From: Bacteroidales bacterium
GTDB taxonomy: Bacteria > Bacteroidota > Bacteroidia > Bacteroidales > F082
Assembly: GCA_017461665.1 (NCBI GenBank)
Contig: JAFTXI010000058.1
Span: forward strand, 1 to 33,040
Direction: 5' to 3'
Length of the DNA stretch: 33,040 bases
The position numbers and the translations under genes were made by a program. Under the pieces are notes generated by a model. The model was not told the origin of the DNA and did not search any database. It was given only the letters and a program-made list of their open reading frames with translations. Shown here in pieces: positions 25,357 through 33,040 of this stretch (positions are counted from its first letter, which is position 1; every line of letters starts with the position of its first letter).

Positions 25357-25385
25357 AAAAGTGGTAAAAACTAAATAATGAAACT

Positions 25386-26456
25386 ATGGAAAATAAAAAG
25401 CTACAATCAGTATTAGAGAATTGGCAGAAAATGCAGCCATTGTCAGAACAAGACCGTAAGAAATTAAGCAAGAGGTTTACTATAGATTTTAACTATAATA
25501 GTAACCATATTGAAGGAAATACGCTGACATACGGTCAGACCGAATTATTGTTATTGTTTGGCAAAGTGATAGGAGAGGCTGATTTCCGCGACTGTGAAGA
25601 GATGAAAGCCAGCAATGTTGGTTTACAAATGATGATATTAGAATCGAGTGAAAAGCAGGTTCTTACTCAGAATTTCATTCGTACGTTACATCGTACACTA
25701 TTACGCGAAGATTATACAGTATATCGTAATTTACCTGGAGGCATTCAAACAAGTTACATAATTCATGCTGGGCAATATAAGACACGTCCTAACAGCGTCA
25801 TCACTCGTTATGGCGACCGTTTTGATTATGCTTCTCCAGAAGAAACACCAGCATTGATGACAGACCTCATCGATTGGTATAATAAGGAGGAGCAAGAAGG
25901 TAATCTTTCTCCTATTGATTTGGCGATACTATTCCACTACCGTTATATTAGAATTCATCCTTTTGAAGACGGAAATGGACGTATCGCTCGTTTATTGATG
26001 AATTACATCCTATCGAGACATGGTTATCCGATGATAGTTGTACGTAGTAGATTAAAGTACGACTATTTAGAAGCGTTACACCGTGCTGATTTGAATGTTG
26101 GGTCCGCTCCTATAGATGGAGCAAATGCATCACTAAAAAGCATTCGACCTTTTCATAAATACATGCTTGATATAATCACTAAAGAAATCGGCAACGATAT
26201 ATTGTTTTTAACAGAACACGATGAAAATATTTGGTGGTATGATGGAGAGAGAGTAGTTTTCAGAACATCAACTTACAATAAGATATTACGTACTATGCAA
26301 ATAGAACCAAAAGCCACATTATCTTATTTACAGGGTGAGGTTGGTATTAATCGCTCGGCATTACAAAAGATGTTATCTTCATTGCAAGACAAAGGTTACA
26401 TTTCAAGGGATGATAACGTCTCTTGGCGTGTGTTTATTACTCCTTCTATTTACTAA
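25386..26456 (+). CDS. Fic family protein with N-terminal inhibitory motif and C-terminal winged helix
   Basis: A 356-residue Fic protein. The Fic core motif HPFEDGNGRIAR (H191-R202) is complete, so transfer of AMP (or another nucleotide-derived group) to a target protein is expected. Near the N-terminus SNHIEGNT (S39, E43, G44) matches the S/T-x-x-x-E-G/N inhibitory helix of self-restrained class II Fic proteins, which explains the lack of a separate antitoxin gene. The last 80 or so residues (about 275-356, YNKILRTMQIEPKATLSYL, INRSALQKMLSSLQDKGYI) look like a winged helix-turn-helix, common in this group and possibly autoregulatory. Targets are unknown. It is a single-gene unit between the S46 peptidase (divergent) and metG. 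Confidence 0.93.
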   Translation: MENKKLQSVLENWQKMQPLSEQDRKKLSKRFTIDFNYNSNHIEGNTLTYGQTELLLLFGKVIGEADFRDCEEMKASNVGLQMMILESSEKQVLTQNFIRTLHRTLLREDYTVYRNLPGGIQTSYIIHAGQYKTRPNSVITRYGDRFDYASPEETPALMTDLIDWYNKEEQEGNLSPIDLAILFHYRYIRIHPFEDGNGRIARLLMNYILSRHGYPMIVVRSRLKYDYLEALHRADLNVGSAPIDGANASLKSIRPFHKYMLDIITKEIGNDILFLTEHDENIWWYDGERVVFRTSTYNKILRTMQIEPKATLSYLQGEVGINRSALQKMLSSLQDKGYISRDDNVSWRVFITPSIY

Positions 26457-26485
26457 TTCTTATTAACATTTCTCAGAAAAATATT

Positions 26486-26493
26486 TATCTTTG
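26486..26493 (+). promoter_or_regulatory. Predicted -7 box for metG
   Basis: TATCTTTG followed by CA matches TAnnTTTG. Predicted start near 26500, about 27 nt before the metG ATG, so metG is probably transcribed independently of the Fic gene. Confidence 0.55.
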
Positions 26494-26526
26494 CAACTTA
26501 ATTTAAACTTATAAAACTCTATAAAA

Positions 26527-28587
26527 ATGGAAAATAACGACAAACAATTCAAGCGTTACACGGTAACGACAGCATTACCATACGCTAATGGTCCTGTGCA
26601 TATTGGTCACTTAGCCGGCGTGTATATCCCTGCCGACACTTACGTCCGTTATCTACGAATGAAGGGTGAAGAGGTTCTGTTTGTCGGAGGCTCTGACGAA
26701 CACGGCGTGCCAATCACTATCAAAGCTGAAAAAGAAGGCTGCACTCCTCAAGACATCGTCGATAGATACCACAACATAATCAAGAAATCTTTTGAAGAAC
26801 TCGGAATAAGCTACGACATTTATTCACGTACCTCGTCAAAAACTCATCACGAGACCGCCGCTGCTTTCTTCAAGAAACTCTACGACGACGGCAAATTCAT
26901 AGAAAGAGAATCAGAACAATTCTTCGACCCAGAACGTAATAAGTTCTTGTCGGACCGTTATATCATCGGTACCTGCCCAAAATGCGGCAACGACCATGCT
27001 TACGGCGACCAATGTGAGAAATGCGGTTCTTCAATGAGTCCCGACGAATTGATAAATCCTCACTCAGCTCTCAGCGGAGCAGAATTGGTGAAGAAAACCA
27101 CTAAACACTGGTATCTTCCTTTAGACCAATACGAACAATGGCTCCGCGACTGGATTATCGAAGGTCACAAAGAATGGAAACCAAACGTATATGGACAAGT
27201 GAAGAGTTGGTTGGACAACGGATTGCAGCCTCGCGCTGTCACACGCGACTTAGACTGGGGCGTGCCAGTACCTCTCCAAGAAGCCGATGGCAAAGTGCTC
27301 TACGTTTGGTTCGACGCTCCAATAGGTTACATCTCCAACACTATTGAACACTGCGCAGAAAATGGAACCGACTGGAAGAAATGGTGGAAAGACGAAGACA
27401 CTAAACTCGTCCACTTCATCGGAAAAGATAATATCGTGTTCCACTGCATCATCTTCCCTTGCATGTTGAAAGCTTACGGCGACTATATCGTACCAGAAAA
27501 CGTCCCTGCTAACGAGTTCTTAAATCTTGAAAACGACAAGATTTCAACATCGCGCAACTGGGCTGTCTGGTTACACGAATATCTCCAAGAATTTCCAGGA
27601 AAACAGGATGTCTTACGTTATGTGTTGACAGCCAACGCTCCTGAGACAAAAGACAACAACTTCACTTGGAAAGATTATCAAGATAGAAATAATAATGAAT
27701 TGCTCGCCATCTTCGGTAACTTCGTAAATCGCACCTTGGTTCTTACACATAAATATTTCGAAGGTAAAGTTCCAGCGATGGATAACCTCAACGAAAAAGA
27801 CAATGAAGCTATCGAAGAAATGAACCAATATCCAGAAAAGATTGGTCATCTCTTAGACACATACAAATTCCGCGAAGCTCTTTCTGAGTTGATGAACTTA
27901 GCTCGCCTCGGCAACCGTTATCTCACTGAAAACGAACCTTGGAAACAATTCAAGACAGACCCTGAAAGAGTAAAGACTGTACTCGCATTGTCGTTGCAGA
28001 TTGTCGCGAAACTCGCTATCTTGTCGGAGCCTTTCCTTCCTTTCTCAGCTGAGAAGTTACAAGCTATGATCGGCTTGAACGTAGAAGGATGGAATCAAGC
28101 TAAAGAGACAGTTTTGTTGCCAGAAGGCAGCGTCATCTGCGAAGTAGAATTGTTATTCACCAAGGTTGAAGACGAGACTGTCGCAGCACAAGTCAAGAAG
28201 TTGGAAGACACCAAGAAAGAGAACGAACTCAACGCTTGGGCACCAAATCCTATCAAGCCTAACACCAACATTGATGAATTTGGCAAGATGGACATCAGAG
28301 TTGGAACAGTGTTGGAATGCACCAAAGTTCCAAAAGCTGACAAGTTGTTACAATTCCTCATCGATGATGGCATGAACAAACGTACCATCGTTTCGGGCAT
28401 AGCAAAATATTATCCAAACCCGGAAGAGTTAGTTGGAAAACAAGTCTGCTTCATCGCCAACTTCGAGCCACGCAAATTGAAAGGCGTCACCAGCGAAGGC
28501 ATGATTCTTTCTGCTGAAGACAAAGACGGAAGATTAGTCGTCGTAACGCCAAGTCAACCAGTAGCTCCAGGAAGTAACGTCGGATGA
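26527..28587 (+). CDS. metG: Methionyl-tRNA synthetase with C-terminal tRNA-binding domain
   Basis: Charges initiator and elongator tRNA(Met). The 686 residues include the HIGH motif (HIGH, 25-28), a zinc knuckle with C150, C153, C163 and C166, and the KMSKS equivalent KISTS at 338-342. An anticodon-binding helical domain spans about 400-560, and a C-terminal EMAPII/Trbp111-like domain runs from about 580 ([13 protein letters not shown] to [11 protein letters not shown]). This four-cysteine, long form is usual for Bacteroidota. The stop is followed by degenerate GACTCATAGACT words before the convergent yraN gene; no hairpin terminator was seen. Confidence 0.97.
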   Translation: MENNDKQFKRYTVTTALPYANGPVHIGHLAGVYIPADTYVRYLRMKGEEVLFVGGSDEHGVPITIKAEKEGCTPQDIVDRYHNIIKKSFEELGISYDIYSRTSSKTHHETAAAFFKKLYDDGKFIERESEQFFDPERNKFLSDRYIIGTCPKCGNDHAYGDQCEKCGSSMSPDELINPHSALSGAELVKKTTKHWYLPLDQYEQWLRDWIIEGHKEWKPNVYGQVKSWLDNGLQPRAVTRDLDWGVPVPLQEADGKVLYVWFDAPIGYISNTIEHCAENGTDWKKWWKDEDTKLVHFIGKDNIVFHCIIFPCMLKAYGDYIVPENVPANEFLNLENDKISTSRNWAVWLHEYLQEFPGKQDVLRYVLTANAPETKDNNFTWKDYQDRNNNELLAIFGNFVNRTLVLTHKYFEGKVPAMDNLNEKDNEAIEEMNQYPEKIGHLLDTYKFREALSELMNLARLGNRYLTENEPWKQFKTDPERVKTVLALSLQIVAKLAILSEPFLPFSAEKLQAMIGLNVEGWNQAKETVLLPEGSVICEVELLFTKVEDETVAAQVKKLEDTKKENELNAWAPNPIKPNTNIDEFGKMDIRVGTVLECTKVPKADKLLQFLIDDGMNKRTIVSGIAKYYPNPEELVGKQVCFIANFEPRKLKGVTSEGMILSAEDKDGRLVVVTPSQPVAPGSNVG

Positions 28588-28595
28588 TTGACTGT

Positions 28596-28645
28596 TGACA
28601 CAGACCAATGACTCATAGACTTATGGACTCATAGTCTCATAGACT
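28596..28645. repeat. GACTCATAGACT word repeats between metG and yraN
   Basis: Several variants of GACTCATAGACT are packed between the two convergent stop codons. The inverted form of the same words (AGTCTATGAGTC) occurs at 830-915. Confidence 0.5.
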
Positions 28646-29014
28646 TTATCTAATAGAAGGATAGAATGCATCTTCGATGTGTTCTATCTTTTTTTCGTCG
28701 TTTTTGTCGATGACGATAGAGATAATATCGAAGCGAACATCGTTGTCGTATTGAAATCTGTTGACGTAGCTGTTCGCTGCCCATATCAAATGTCGTTGTT
28801 TAAAGACATCGACGGTAGCTTCCGGCTCAACGAGGTAGGAGCTTCGTCGCGTCTTGACTTCCACAAAGACTATAGTGTCGCCATCTTTCGAGATAACATC
28901 GACTTCCTTATGTCCACAGACCCAGTTAGTCTCTAAAATCTGATAATTCTTTTCAAGGAGATACTCGACGGCGACTCTCTCGCCCATCGCGCCAATTTCA
29001 TTGTGTAGTGCCAT
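28646..29014 (-). CDS. yraN: YraN/UPF0102 family putative endonuclease
   Basis: A 122-residue protein of the UPF0102 family, which has a PD-(D/E)XK nuclease-like fold. GAMGERVAVEYLLEKNYQIL is the family N-terminus; HKEVDVI carries D39, and FVEVKTR carries E52 and K54 of the nuclease site. Biochemical function is not well established; roles in DNA processing or uptake have been suggested for the family. The start is supported by a -7 box at 29040-29047. It is convergent with metG and divergent from the DUF2148 gene. Confidence 0.93.
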   Translation of the reverse strand: MALHNEIGAMGERVAVEYLLEKNYQILETNWVCGHKEVDVISKDGDTIVFVEVKTRRSSYLVEPEATVDVFKQRHLIWAANSYVNRFQYDNDVRFDIISIVIDKNDEKKIEHIEDAFYPSIR

Positions 29015-29039
29015 TTTTCATAAATTTTGGATTATTTTG

Positions 29040-29047
29040 CAAAGGTA
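29040..29047 (-). promoter_or_regulatory. Predicted -7 box for yraN
   Basis: Minus-strand TACCTTTG followed by CA matches TAnnTTTG. Predicted start near 29033, about 19 nt before the yraN ATG. Confidence 0.5.
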
Positions 29048-29081
29048 TAAAAAATCCATATTTTCTTCTTCGATAATTTAT

Positions 29082-29089
29082 TATTTTTG
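29082..29089 (+). promoter_or_regulatory. Predicted -7 box for the DUF2148 gene
   Basis: TATTTTTG matches TAnnTTTG. Predicted start near 29096, about 12 nt before the ATG at 29108. Confidence 0.45.
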
Positions 29090-29107
29090 TGAGAAAATAA
29101 AAGCATC

Positions 29108-29629
29108 ATGATAACATTTGAAGAAGACATTCGTAACGAAAATATTAAAGACATCGCTAAGAGACTGATGACGGCAGCGCGTACTGCTCCAAAAGCGAGA
29201 GGCACCGACAATTTGATTCTTGCTGTAGCCACCGACGACAGCATCGTTAAGATAGCCGAGAAGATGCGACAACTTGCTGTAGAACGAGAGATGCCATTCT
29301 TTGAACGCGACGCCGAGAACGTCATAAACTCCAGAGCCATCGTTCTTTTCGGCATGAAGATAAGTCCGTTAGGACTGAACTGCGGAGCCTGCGGTTTCCC
29401 GTTATGCTCAGCAAAGCCTAAGAACGTGCCATGTTTCTTCAACGCTAACGATATGGGTATCGCCATAGGTTCGGCAGTCTCGCTCGCAGCCGACATGCGC
29501 ATCGACAACAGAGTGATGTTCTCCGTAGGACAAGCTGTCATGGCATTAGACATGATGCCTGAAGCCGAGATGGTTTTAGCATTACCTCTCTCCGTCAAAG
29601 AAAAGAGCATCTTCTTTGATAGAAAATAA
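29108..29629 (+). CDS. DUF2148 (ferredoxin-domain) protein
   Basis: A 173-residue protein of the DUF2148 family. The N-terminal half opens IKDIAKRLMTAARTAPKARG, characteristic of the family. A cysteine cluster follows, NCGACGFPLC and NVPC (C92, C95, C100, C109), likely binding an iron-sulfur cluster. The C-terminal half is GIAIGSAVSLAADMRIDNRV. A redox role is generally assumed, but no specific reaction is known. It is a single-gene unit between divergent yraN and downstream leuS, with separate promoters on both sides. Confidence 0.9.
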   Translation: MITFEEDIRNENIKDIAKRLMTAARTAPKARGTDNLILAVATDDSIVKIAEKMRQLAVEREMPFFERDAENVINSRAIVLFGMKISPLGLNCGACGFPLCSAKPKNVPCFFNANDMGIAIGSAVSLAADMRIDNRVMFSVGQAVMALDMMPEAEMVLALPLSVKEKSIFFDRK

Positions 29630-29710
29630 GAGTCTTCCGTAGATTTAAAAACAATCTATTTCAAAAGCTTTTGTCATTCAAAAAAGGCTTTATCGTATTA
29701 TTTTTTTCTT

Positions 29711-29718
29711 TATTTTTG
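29711..29718 (+). promoter_or_regulatory. Predicted -7 box for leuS
   Basis: TATTTTTG matches TAnnTTTG. Predicted start near 29725, about 18 nt before the leuS ATG. Confidence 0.5.
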
Positions 29719-29742
29719 TAATCTTATCAAAATATATCGGTT

Positions 29743-32700
29743 ATGGATTATAATTTTAACGAAGTAGAAAAGAAATGGCAAGAATATTGGCGTGAGAATA
29801 ACGTCTATAAAGTTGACATTGACAACAATAAACCAAAGTTTTATATCTTGGATATGTTCCCTTATCCTTCGGGAGCAGGTCTTCATGTGGGTCACCCTCT
29901 CGGTTATATAGCATCCGACATCTATGCTCGTTACAAACGCCTCAAAGGTTTCAACGTGCTTCACCCTATGGGCTACGATGCCTACGGTCTGCCAGCTGAG
30001 CAATATGCTATAGAGACAGGCACTCACCCTGCCATAACCACAGAGAAAAACATCAACCGTTATCGTGAGCAGATGGACAAGATTGGTTTCTGCTACGACT
30101 GGGACAGAGAGGTACGCACCAGCGACCCTCGCTATTACAAGTGGACTCAATGGACATTCATACAACTTTTCAATTCTTATTATTGTAATATTTCTAAGAA
30201 AGCTCAACCAATCAGTGAATTGGTAAAACGCTTCTCGGAACAAGGCACGGAAGGATTAGACGCTGCTTGTGGCAAACCGCTGCAATTAACCTCCGAACAA
30301 TGGAATGCCATGAACGAGAAAGAGCAGCAGGAAGTCTTGATGAATTACCGTCTCGCTTATCTCGCCGACACTATGGTTAACTGGTGTCCGCAACTCGGAA
30401 CGGTGCTCGCCAACGACGAAGTCGCTGACGGACTCTCAGTACGCGGCGGTCATCCTGTGGTACGTAAGACTATGAAACAATGGCTGCTCCGTATCACTGC
30501 CTACGCTGAACGTCTCTTAGAAGGACTCGAGACAATAGAATGGAGTGAGTCGATAAAAGAAGTACAACGCAACTGGATAGGCAAGTCGATGGGCGCATCA
30601 TTGTTCTTCGACATAGCCGATAAAGATATTAACATTGAAGTGTTTACCACACGTGCCGACACTTTGTTTGGCGCGAGTTTCATGGTGTTGGCTCCTGAAC
30701 ATGAGATTATCAGCAGCATCACCACCGACGAACAACGCGAGGCAGTGGAAGAATATGTCACATGGGCAAAGAACCGTTCCGAGCGCGAACGTATGGCAGA
30801 AGTGAAAAAAGTCTCTGGTGTATTCACTGGAGCTTACGGTATCAACCCGTTCACCGGAGCTAAGATTCCTATCTGGGTAGCCGACTACGTACTCATGGGT
30901 TATGGCACCGGTGCTATCATGGCAGTGCCTGCTCACGACAGCCGCGACTTCGCTTTCGCACGTCACTTTAACCTCCCTATCATTCAAGTCGTTGCTAAAC
31001 CAGGCGAAGAAGCTACCGACGCTTCTCAATGGACAGAGTCGTTCGACGCTAAAGAAGGCGTGATGGTGAATTCCGAATTCCTCAACGGCCTCAGCGTGAA
31101 AGAAGCAATCGCAACGATGATTCAAAAAATAGAAAAAGAAGGAATAGGAAAGGGAAAAACAAACTATCGTCTACGCGATGCTATCTTCAGCCGTCAACGC
31201 TACTGGGGTGAGCCTTTCCCGATATATTATAAAGGCGGTATGCCTTATGCCTTAGACGAAAGCCAACTTCCTTTGGAACTTCCAGCTATCGATGCATATA
31301 AACCTACAGAGGCAGGTGAACCTCCTTTGGCACGCGCCAAGAACTGGACAACAGAAGAAGGCTATCCTCTCGAAACCAACACAATGCCAGGCTTCGCAGG
31401 CTCCAGCGGTTATTACCTACGTTATATGGATCCGCACAACGATAACGAGTTTATCAGTAAAGAAGCTAACAACTATTGGCAACAGGTTGACTTATATATA
31501 GGCGGTGCTGAACACGGAACAGGTCACCTCATCTACAGCCGCTTCTGGAATAAGTTCTTATTCGACTTAGGCGTGACATGTAAAGACGAGCCATTCCAAA
31601 AGATGATTAATCAAGGTATGATACAAGGTCGTACCAACTTCGTATATCGCGTCAACTTCGAGAAAATGGCAGAATATAAGACATGGGAACTTATTAAGGA
31701 CAATAAACTCGGAGTGAAGTTCGTCAAAGATTTCAAGGTGGGTCATCGTAAGTTCGACTTCTTCTGCCAAGAGAAAAATATCATAATAGAAATTAAGAAA
31801 GTGTCGTCATTAGAGAAAGTGGCTGACGCTTACGAAAATATAGCAAAGGATTTGGGATGTAAGTTATTACTTATTCCTATCAGACAAGTCCTCGTTGATG
31901 AAGAGTTCTCTATAGTAAGACAGAAGATTCAAGACCTCGTCGACGGAAAAGACGTTCCTGCTTTTGAAGAAGTAGAGATGCTTGAGGCTCCGCGTTTGTA
32001 CGTCTCTAAGAACATCCCAGGAAGAGAATATTACGGCGACCCAATTCGCGTTGACATCAACATGGTTCATAACGACATCTTAGATACAGAACAATTTAAA
32101 CAATGGCGCTACGACCTCAACGACTCTAAGTTTATTTTTGAACAAGACAAAGACGGTAATCCAATTTACGTCTGCAGTTGGGAAGTAGAGAAGATGTCGA
32201 AGTCGAAGTTCAATGTTCAAAATCCTGACGACTTAGTTGAGAAATATGGTGCCGACACCTTAAGACTTTATGAAATGTTCCTCGGACCATTGGAACAATC
32301 TAAGCCATGGGACACTCAAGGTATTGAAGGCGTCTATCGTTTCATAAGAAAATTCTGGAGACTTTATACCGACGAAAATAACGAGTTCTGTTTCAGCGAT
32401 GAAGCTGCCAATAAAGAGGAACTGAAATCGTTACATAAACTCATCAAGAAGGAAGAAGACGATATTGAACGTATCTCATTCAACACTGTAGTGTCAGCCT
32501 TCATGATTTGCGTAAACGAATTGACAGACCTCAAGTGCAACAAACGCGAGATTCTCGAACCTCTCGCTATCATGATTTCTCCATACGCACCTCACCTCGC
32601 AGAAGAGTTATGGCATCAACTTGGACATAACGACAGCGTAGTGACACAGAAATATCCTGAGTTCGTGGAGAGTTACGTCGTTGAAAACAACTTCACTTAT

Positions 32701-32877
32701 CCGGTATCAATCAACGGAAAGAAACGCTTCGACTTAGATTTGCCTATAACTTTAAGTCCGACAGAGATAGAAAAAATCGCCGTGGCAACACCAGAAGCAA
32801 TAAAATGGATAGCAGATAAAAGCATAAAGAAAGTCATCGTCGTTCCTAAAAAGATTATCAACATCGTTGTGGGATAA
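29743..32877 (+). CDS. leuS: Leucyl-tRNA synthetase with inserted DUF559-like nuclease domain
   Basis: Charges tRNA(Leu) and edits mischarged tRNA. It has 1044 residues, about 110 more than I expect for Bacteroidales LeuRS (about 930-945). The HIGH motif is HVGH (48-51) after [14 protein letters not shown]1 editing domain includes TTRADTLFG near 302 and [13 protein letters not shown] near 395. KMSKS is at 817-821, followed by an anticodon-binding domain. The zinc region near 147 (YYCNISKKA) has lost the second cysteine of a C-x-x-C pair. Residues about 638-750, in the leucine-specific region before KMSKS, do not match LeuRS and resemble a DUF559/PD-(D/E)XK nuclease. The frame is unbroken and all LeuRS motifs remain, so the enzyme is probably functional. 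A terminator follows. Confidence 0.96.
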   Translation: MDYNFNEVEKKWQEYWRENNVYKVDIDNNKPKFYILDMFPYPSGAGLHVGHPLGYIASDIYARYKRLKGFNVLHPMGYDAYGLPAEQYAIETGTHPAITTEKNINRYREQMDKIGFCYDWDREVRTSDPRYYKWTQWTFIQLFNSYYCNISKKAQPISELVKRFSEQGTEGLDAACGKPLQLTSEQWNAMNEKEQQEVLMNYRLAYLADTMVNWCPQLGTVLANDEVADGLSVRGGHPVVRKTMKQWLLRITAYAERLLEGLETIEWSESIKEVQRNWIGKSMGASLFFDIADKDINIEVFTTRADTLFGASFMVLAPEHEIISSITTDEQREAVEEYVTWAKNRSERERMAEVKKVSGVFTGAYGINPFTGAKIPIWVADYVLMGYGTGAIMAVPAHDSRDFAFARHFNLPIIQVVAKPGEEATDASQWTESFDAKEGVMVNSEFLNGLSVKEAIATMIQKIEKEGIGKGKTNYRLRDAIFSRQRYWGEPFPIYYKGGMPYALDESQLPLELPAIDAYKPTEAGEPPLARAKNWTTEEGYPLETNTMPGFAGSSGYYLRYMDPHNDNEFISKEANNYWQQVDLYIGGAEHGTGHLIYSRFWNKFLFDLGVTCKDEPFQKMINQGMIQGRTNFVYRVNFEKMAEYKTWELIKDNKLGVKFVKDFKVGHRKFDFFCQEKNIIIEIKKVSSLEKVADAYENIAKDLGCKLLLIPIRQVLVDEEFSIVRQKIQDLVDGKDVPAFEEVEMLEAPRLYVSKNIPGREYYGDPIRVDINMVHNDILDTEQFKQWRYDLNDSKFIFEQDKDGNPIYVCSWEVEKMSKSKFNVQNPDDLVEKYGADTLRLYEMFLGPLEQSKPWDTQGIEGVYRFIRKFWRLYTDENNEFCFSDEAANKEELKSLHKLIKKEEDDIERISFNTVVSAFMICVNELTDLKCNKREILEPLAIMISPYAPHLAEELWHQLGHNDSVVTQKYPEFVESYVVENNFTYPVSINGKKRFDLDLPITLSPTEIEKIAVATPEAIKWIADKSIKKVIVVPKKIINIVVG
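31654..31992 (+). other. DUF559/PD-(D/E)XK-like domain inserted in LeuRS
   Basis: This encodes LeuRS residues about 638-750. The segment [20 protein letters not shown], then [18 protein letters not shown], then [10 protein letters not shown] follows the order of DUF559/Vsr-like endonucleases. D672, E683 and K685 form a complete D-x10-E-x-K set. It sits between FVYRV and LYVSKNI, stretches that I recall as contiguous or nearly so in other Bacteroidales LeuRS. Catalytic activity is not shown. Confidence 0.75.
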
Positions 32878-32905
32878 GAACAAATGACCAATAAAAAAAT
32901 AAGAG

Positions 32906-32940
32906 GCCGTCTAACAACAAAAAGTTAGGCGGTTTCTTTT
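32906..32940 (+). terminator. Terminator after leuS, probably bidirectional
   Basis: The stem CCGTCTAAC / GTTAGGCGG (one G-U pair) with an eight-base A-rich loop is followed by TTTCTTTTTT. On the other strand a T-rich run (ATTTTTTTATT) also follows the hairpin after a few bases, so it may also stop minus-strand transcripts. Confidence 0.85.
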
Positions 32941-33040
32941 TTCATATGATATTCGTTTCAAAAAAGGTTTTCTTGAAAGATTGTGTCTCAAATTTATAAA
33001 ACGAGATTCCGGTTGTGCAAAACTGCATATAAAGCGAAGA
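32941..33040. other. Window end: no supported gene
   Basis: These last 100 bases show no recognisable gene. On the minus strand a frame is open for about 33 codons, from the window edge to a stop at 32942-32944; it could be the tail of a gene starting beyond the window, but the residues are not recognisable. Confidence 0.3.

Noticed and set aside
25333-25366. Inverted repeat upstream of the Fic gene as a terminator
   Set aside because: It is followed by A residues, not T, on the plus strand, and it lies at a promoter.
25386-26456. Fic gene as half of a toxin-antitoxin pair
   Set aside because: No small antitoxin gene is adjacent, and the inhibitory motif is already within the Fic protein's N-terminus.
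29630-29700. Weak TAGATT/AATCTA hairpin after the DUF2148 gene as terminator
   Set aside because: The stem is short and AT-only, with no proper U-tract directly after it.
29710-30243. 177-codon minus-strand open frame over the leuS start
   Set aside because: It overlaps the conserved HIGH region of leuS and its promoter, and shows no recognisable protein features.
30598-31125. 175-codon minus-strand open frame inside leuS
   Set aside because: It is a shadow of the LeuRS editing domain, with no start context and no recognisable motif.

Overview
The window looks like chromosomal DNA from a member of the Bacteroidota, most likely Bacteroidales. The signs are Bacteroidota-type -7 boxes (TAnnTTTG) 12-30 nt upstream of many start codons with little Shine-Dalgarno signal, a type IX secretion (T9SS) C-terminal sorting domain, a gingipain-type cleaved-adhesin protein, an S46 dipeptidyl-peptidase, a DUF3109 protein, and LeuRS, MetRS and GlyRS of the Bacteroidota type. 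No rRNA, tRNA, CRISPR array or intact insertion sequence was seen. All identifications come from reading translations and motifs; no database search was run.

Left part (1-5.6 kb, minus strand): a Rpn/PD-(D/E)XK family nuclease cut by the window edge, glycyl-tRNA synthetase, the queuosine enzyme QueA, an orphan PTS EIIC-like membrane protein and a DUF3109 cysteine-cluster protein. The gaps hold degenerate heptamer arrays (ATTCCTA), imperfect palindromes with GAGACG ends, and word-like repeats. In two genes these repeats supply the last codons and the stop. Next (5.7-13.8 kb, minus) is one 2698-residue secreted T9SS cargo protein built from cleaved-adhesin, fibronectin-like and other beta modules, with its own terminator. 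A membrane-anchored LytTR regulator follows.

Centre (15.0-22.4 kb, plus strand): a compact operon-like cluster, fabH-fabF-fabZ-etfB-acpP-etfA-acyl-CoA dehydrogenase-fabG, ending in a strong terminator. It encodes condensation, ketoreduction, dehydration, a dedicated carrier protein and a flavin-based dehydrogenase/Etf module where a classical FabI/FabK enoyl reductase would be expected. The EtfB motifs resemble those of NADH-using (bifurcating-type) Etfs, so the cluster may be a FAS-II-like pathway with a flavin-based enoyl reductase. This is the best candidate for an undescribed system here.

Right part (22.5-33 kb): a small lipoprotein and a DPP11-like S46 peptidase (minus), a Fic-domain protein with a perfect 10-bp inverted repeat at its predicted transcription start (plus), MetRS (plus), YraN (minus), a DUF2148 protein (plus) and LeuRS (plus). 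The LeuRS carries an unusual insert of about 113 residues that looks like a DUF559/PD-(D/E)XK nuclease domain with apparently intact D, E and K residues, placed just before the KMSKS region.
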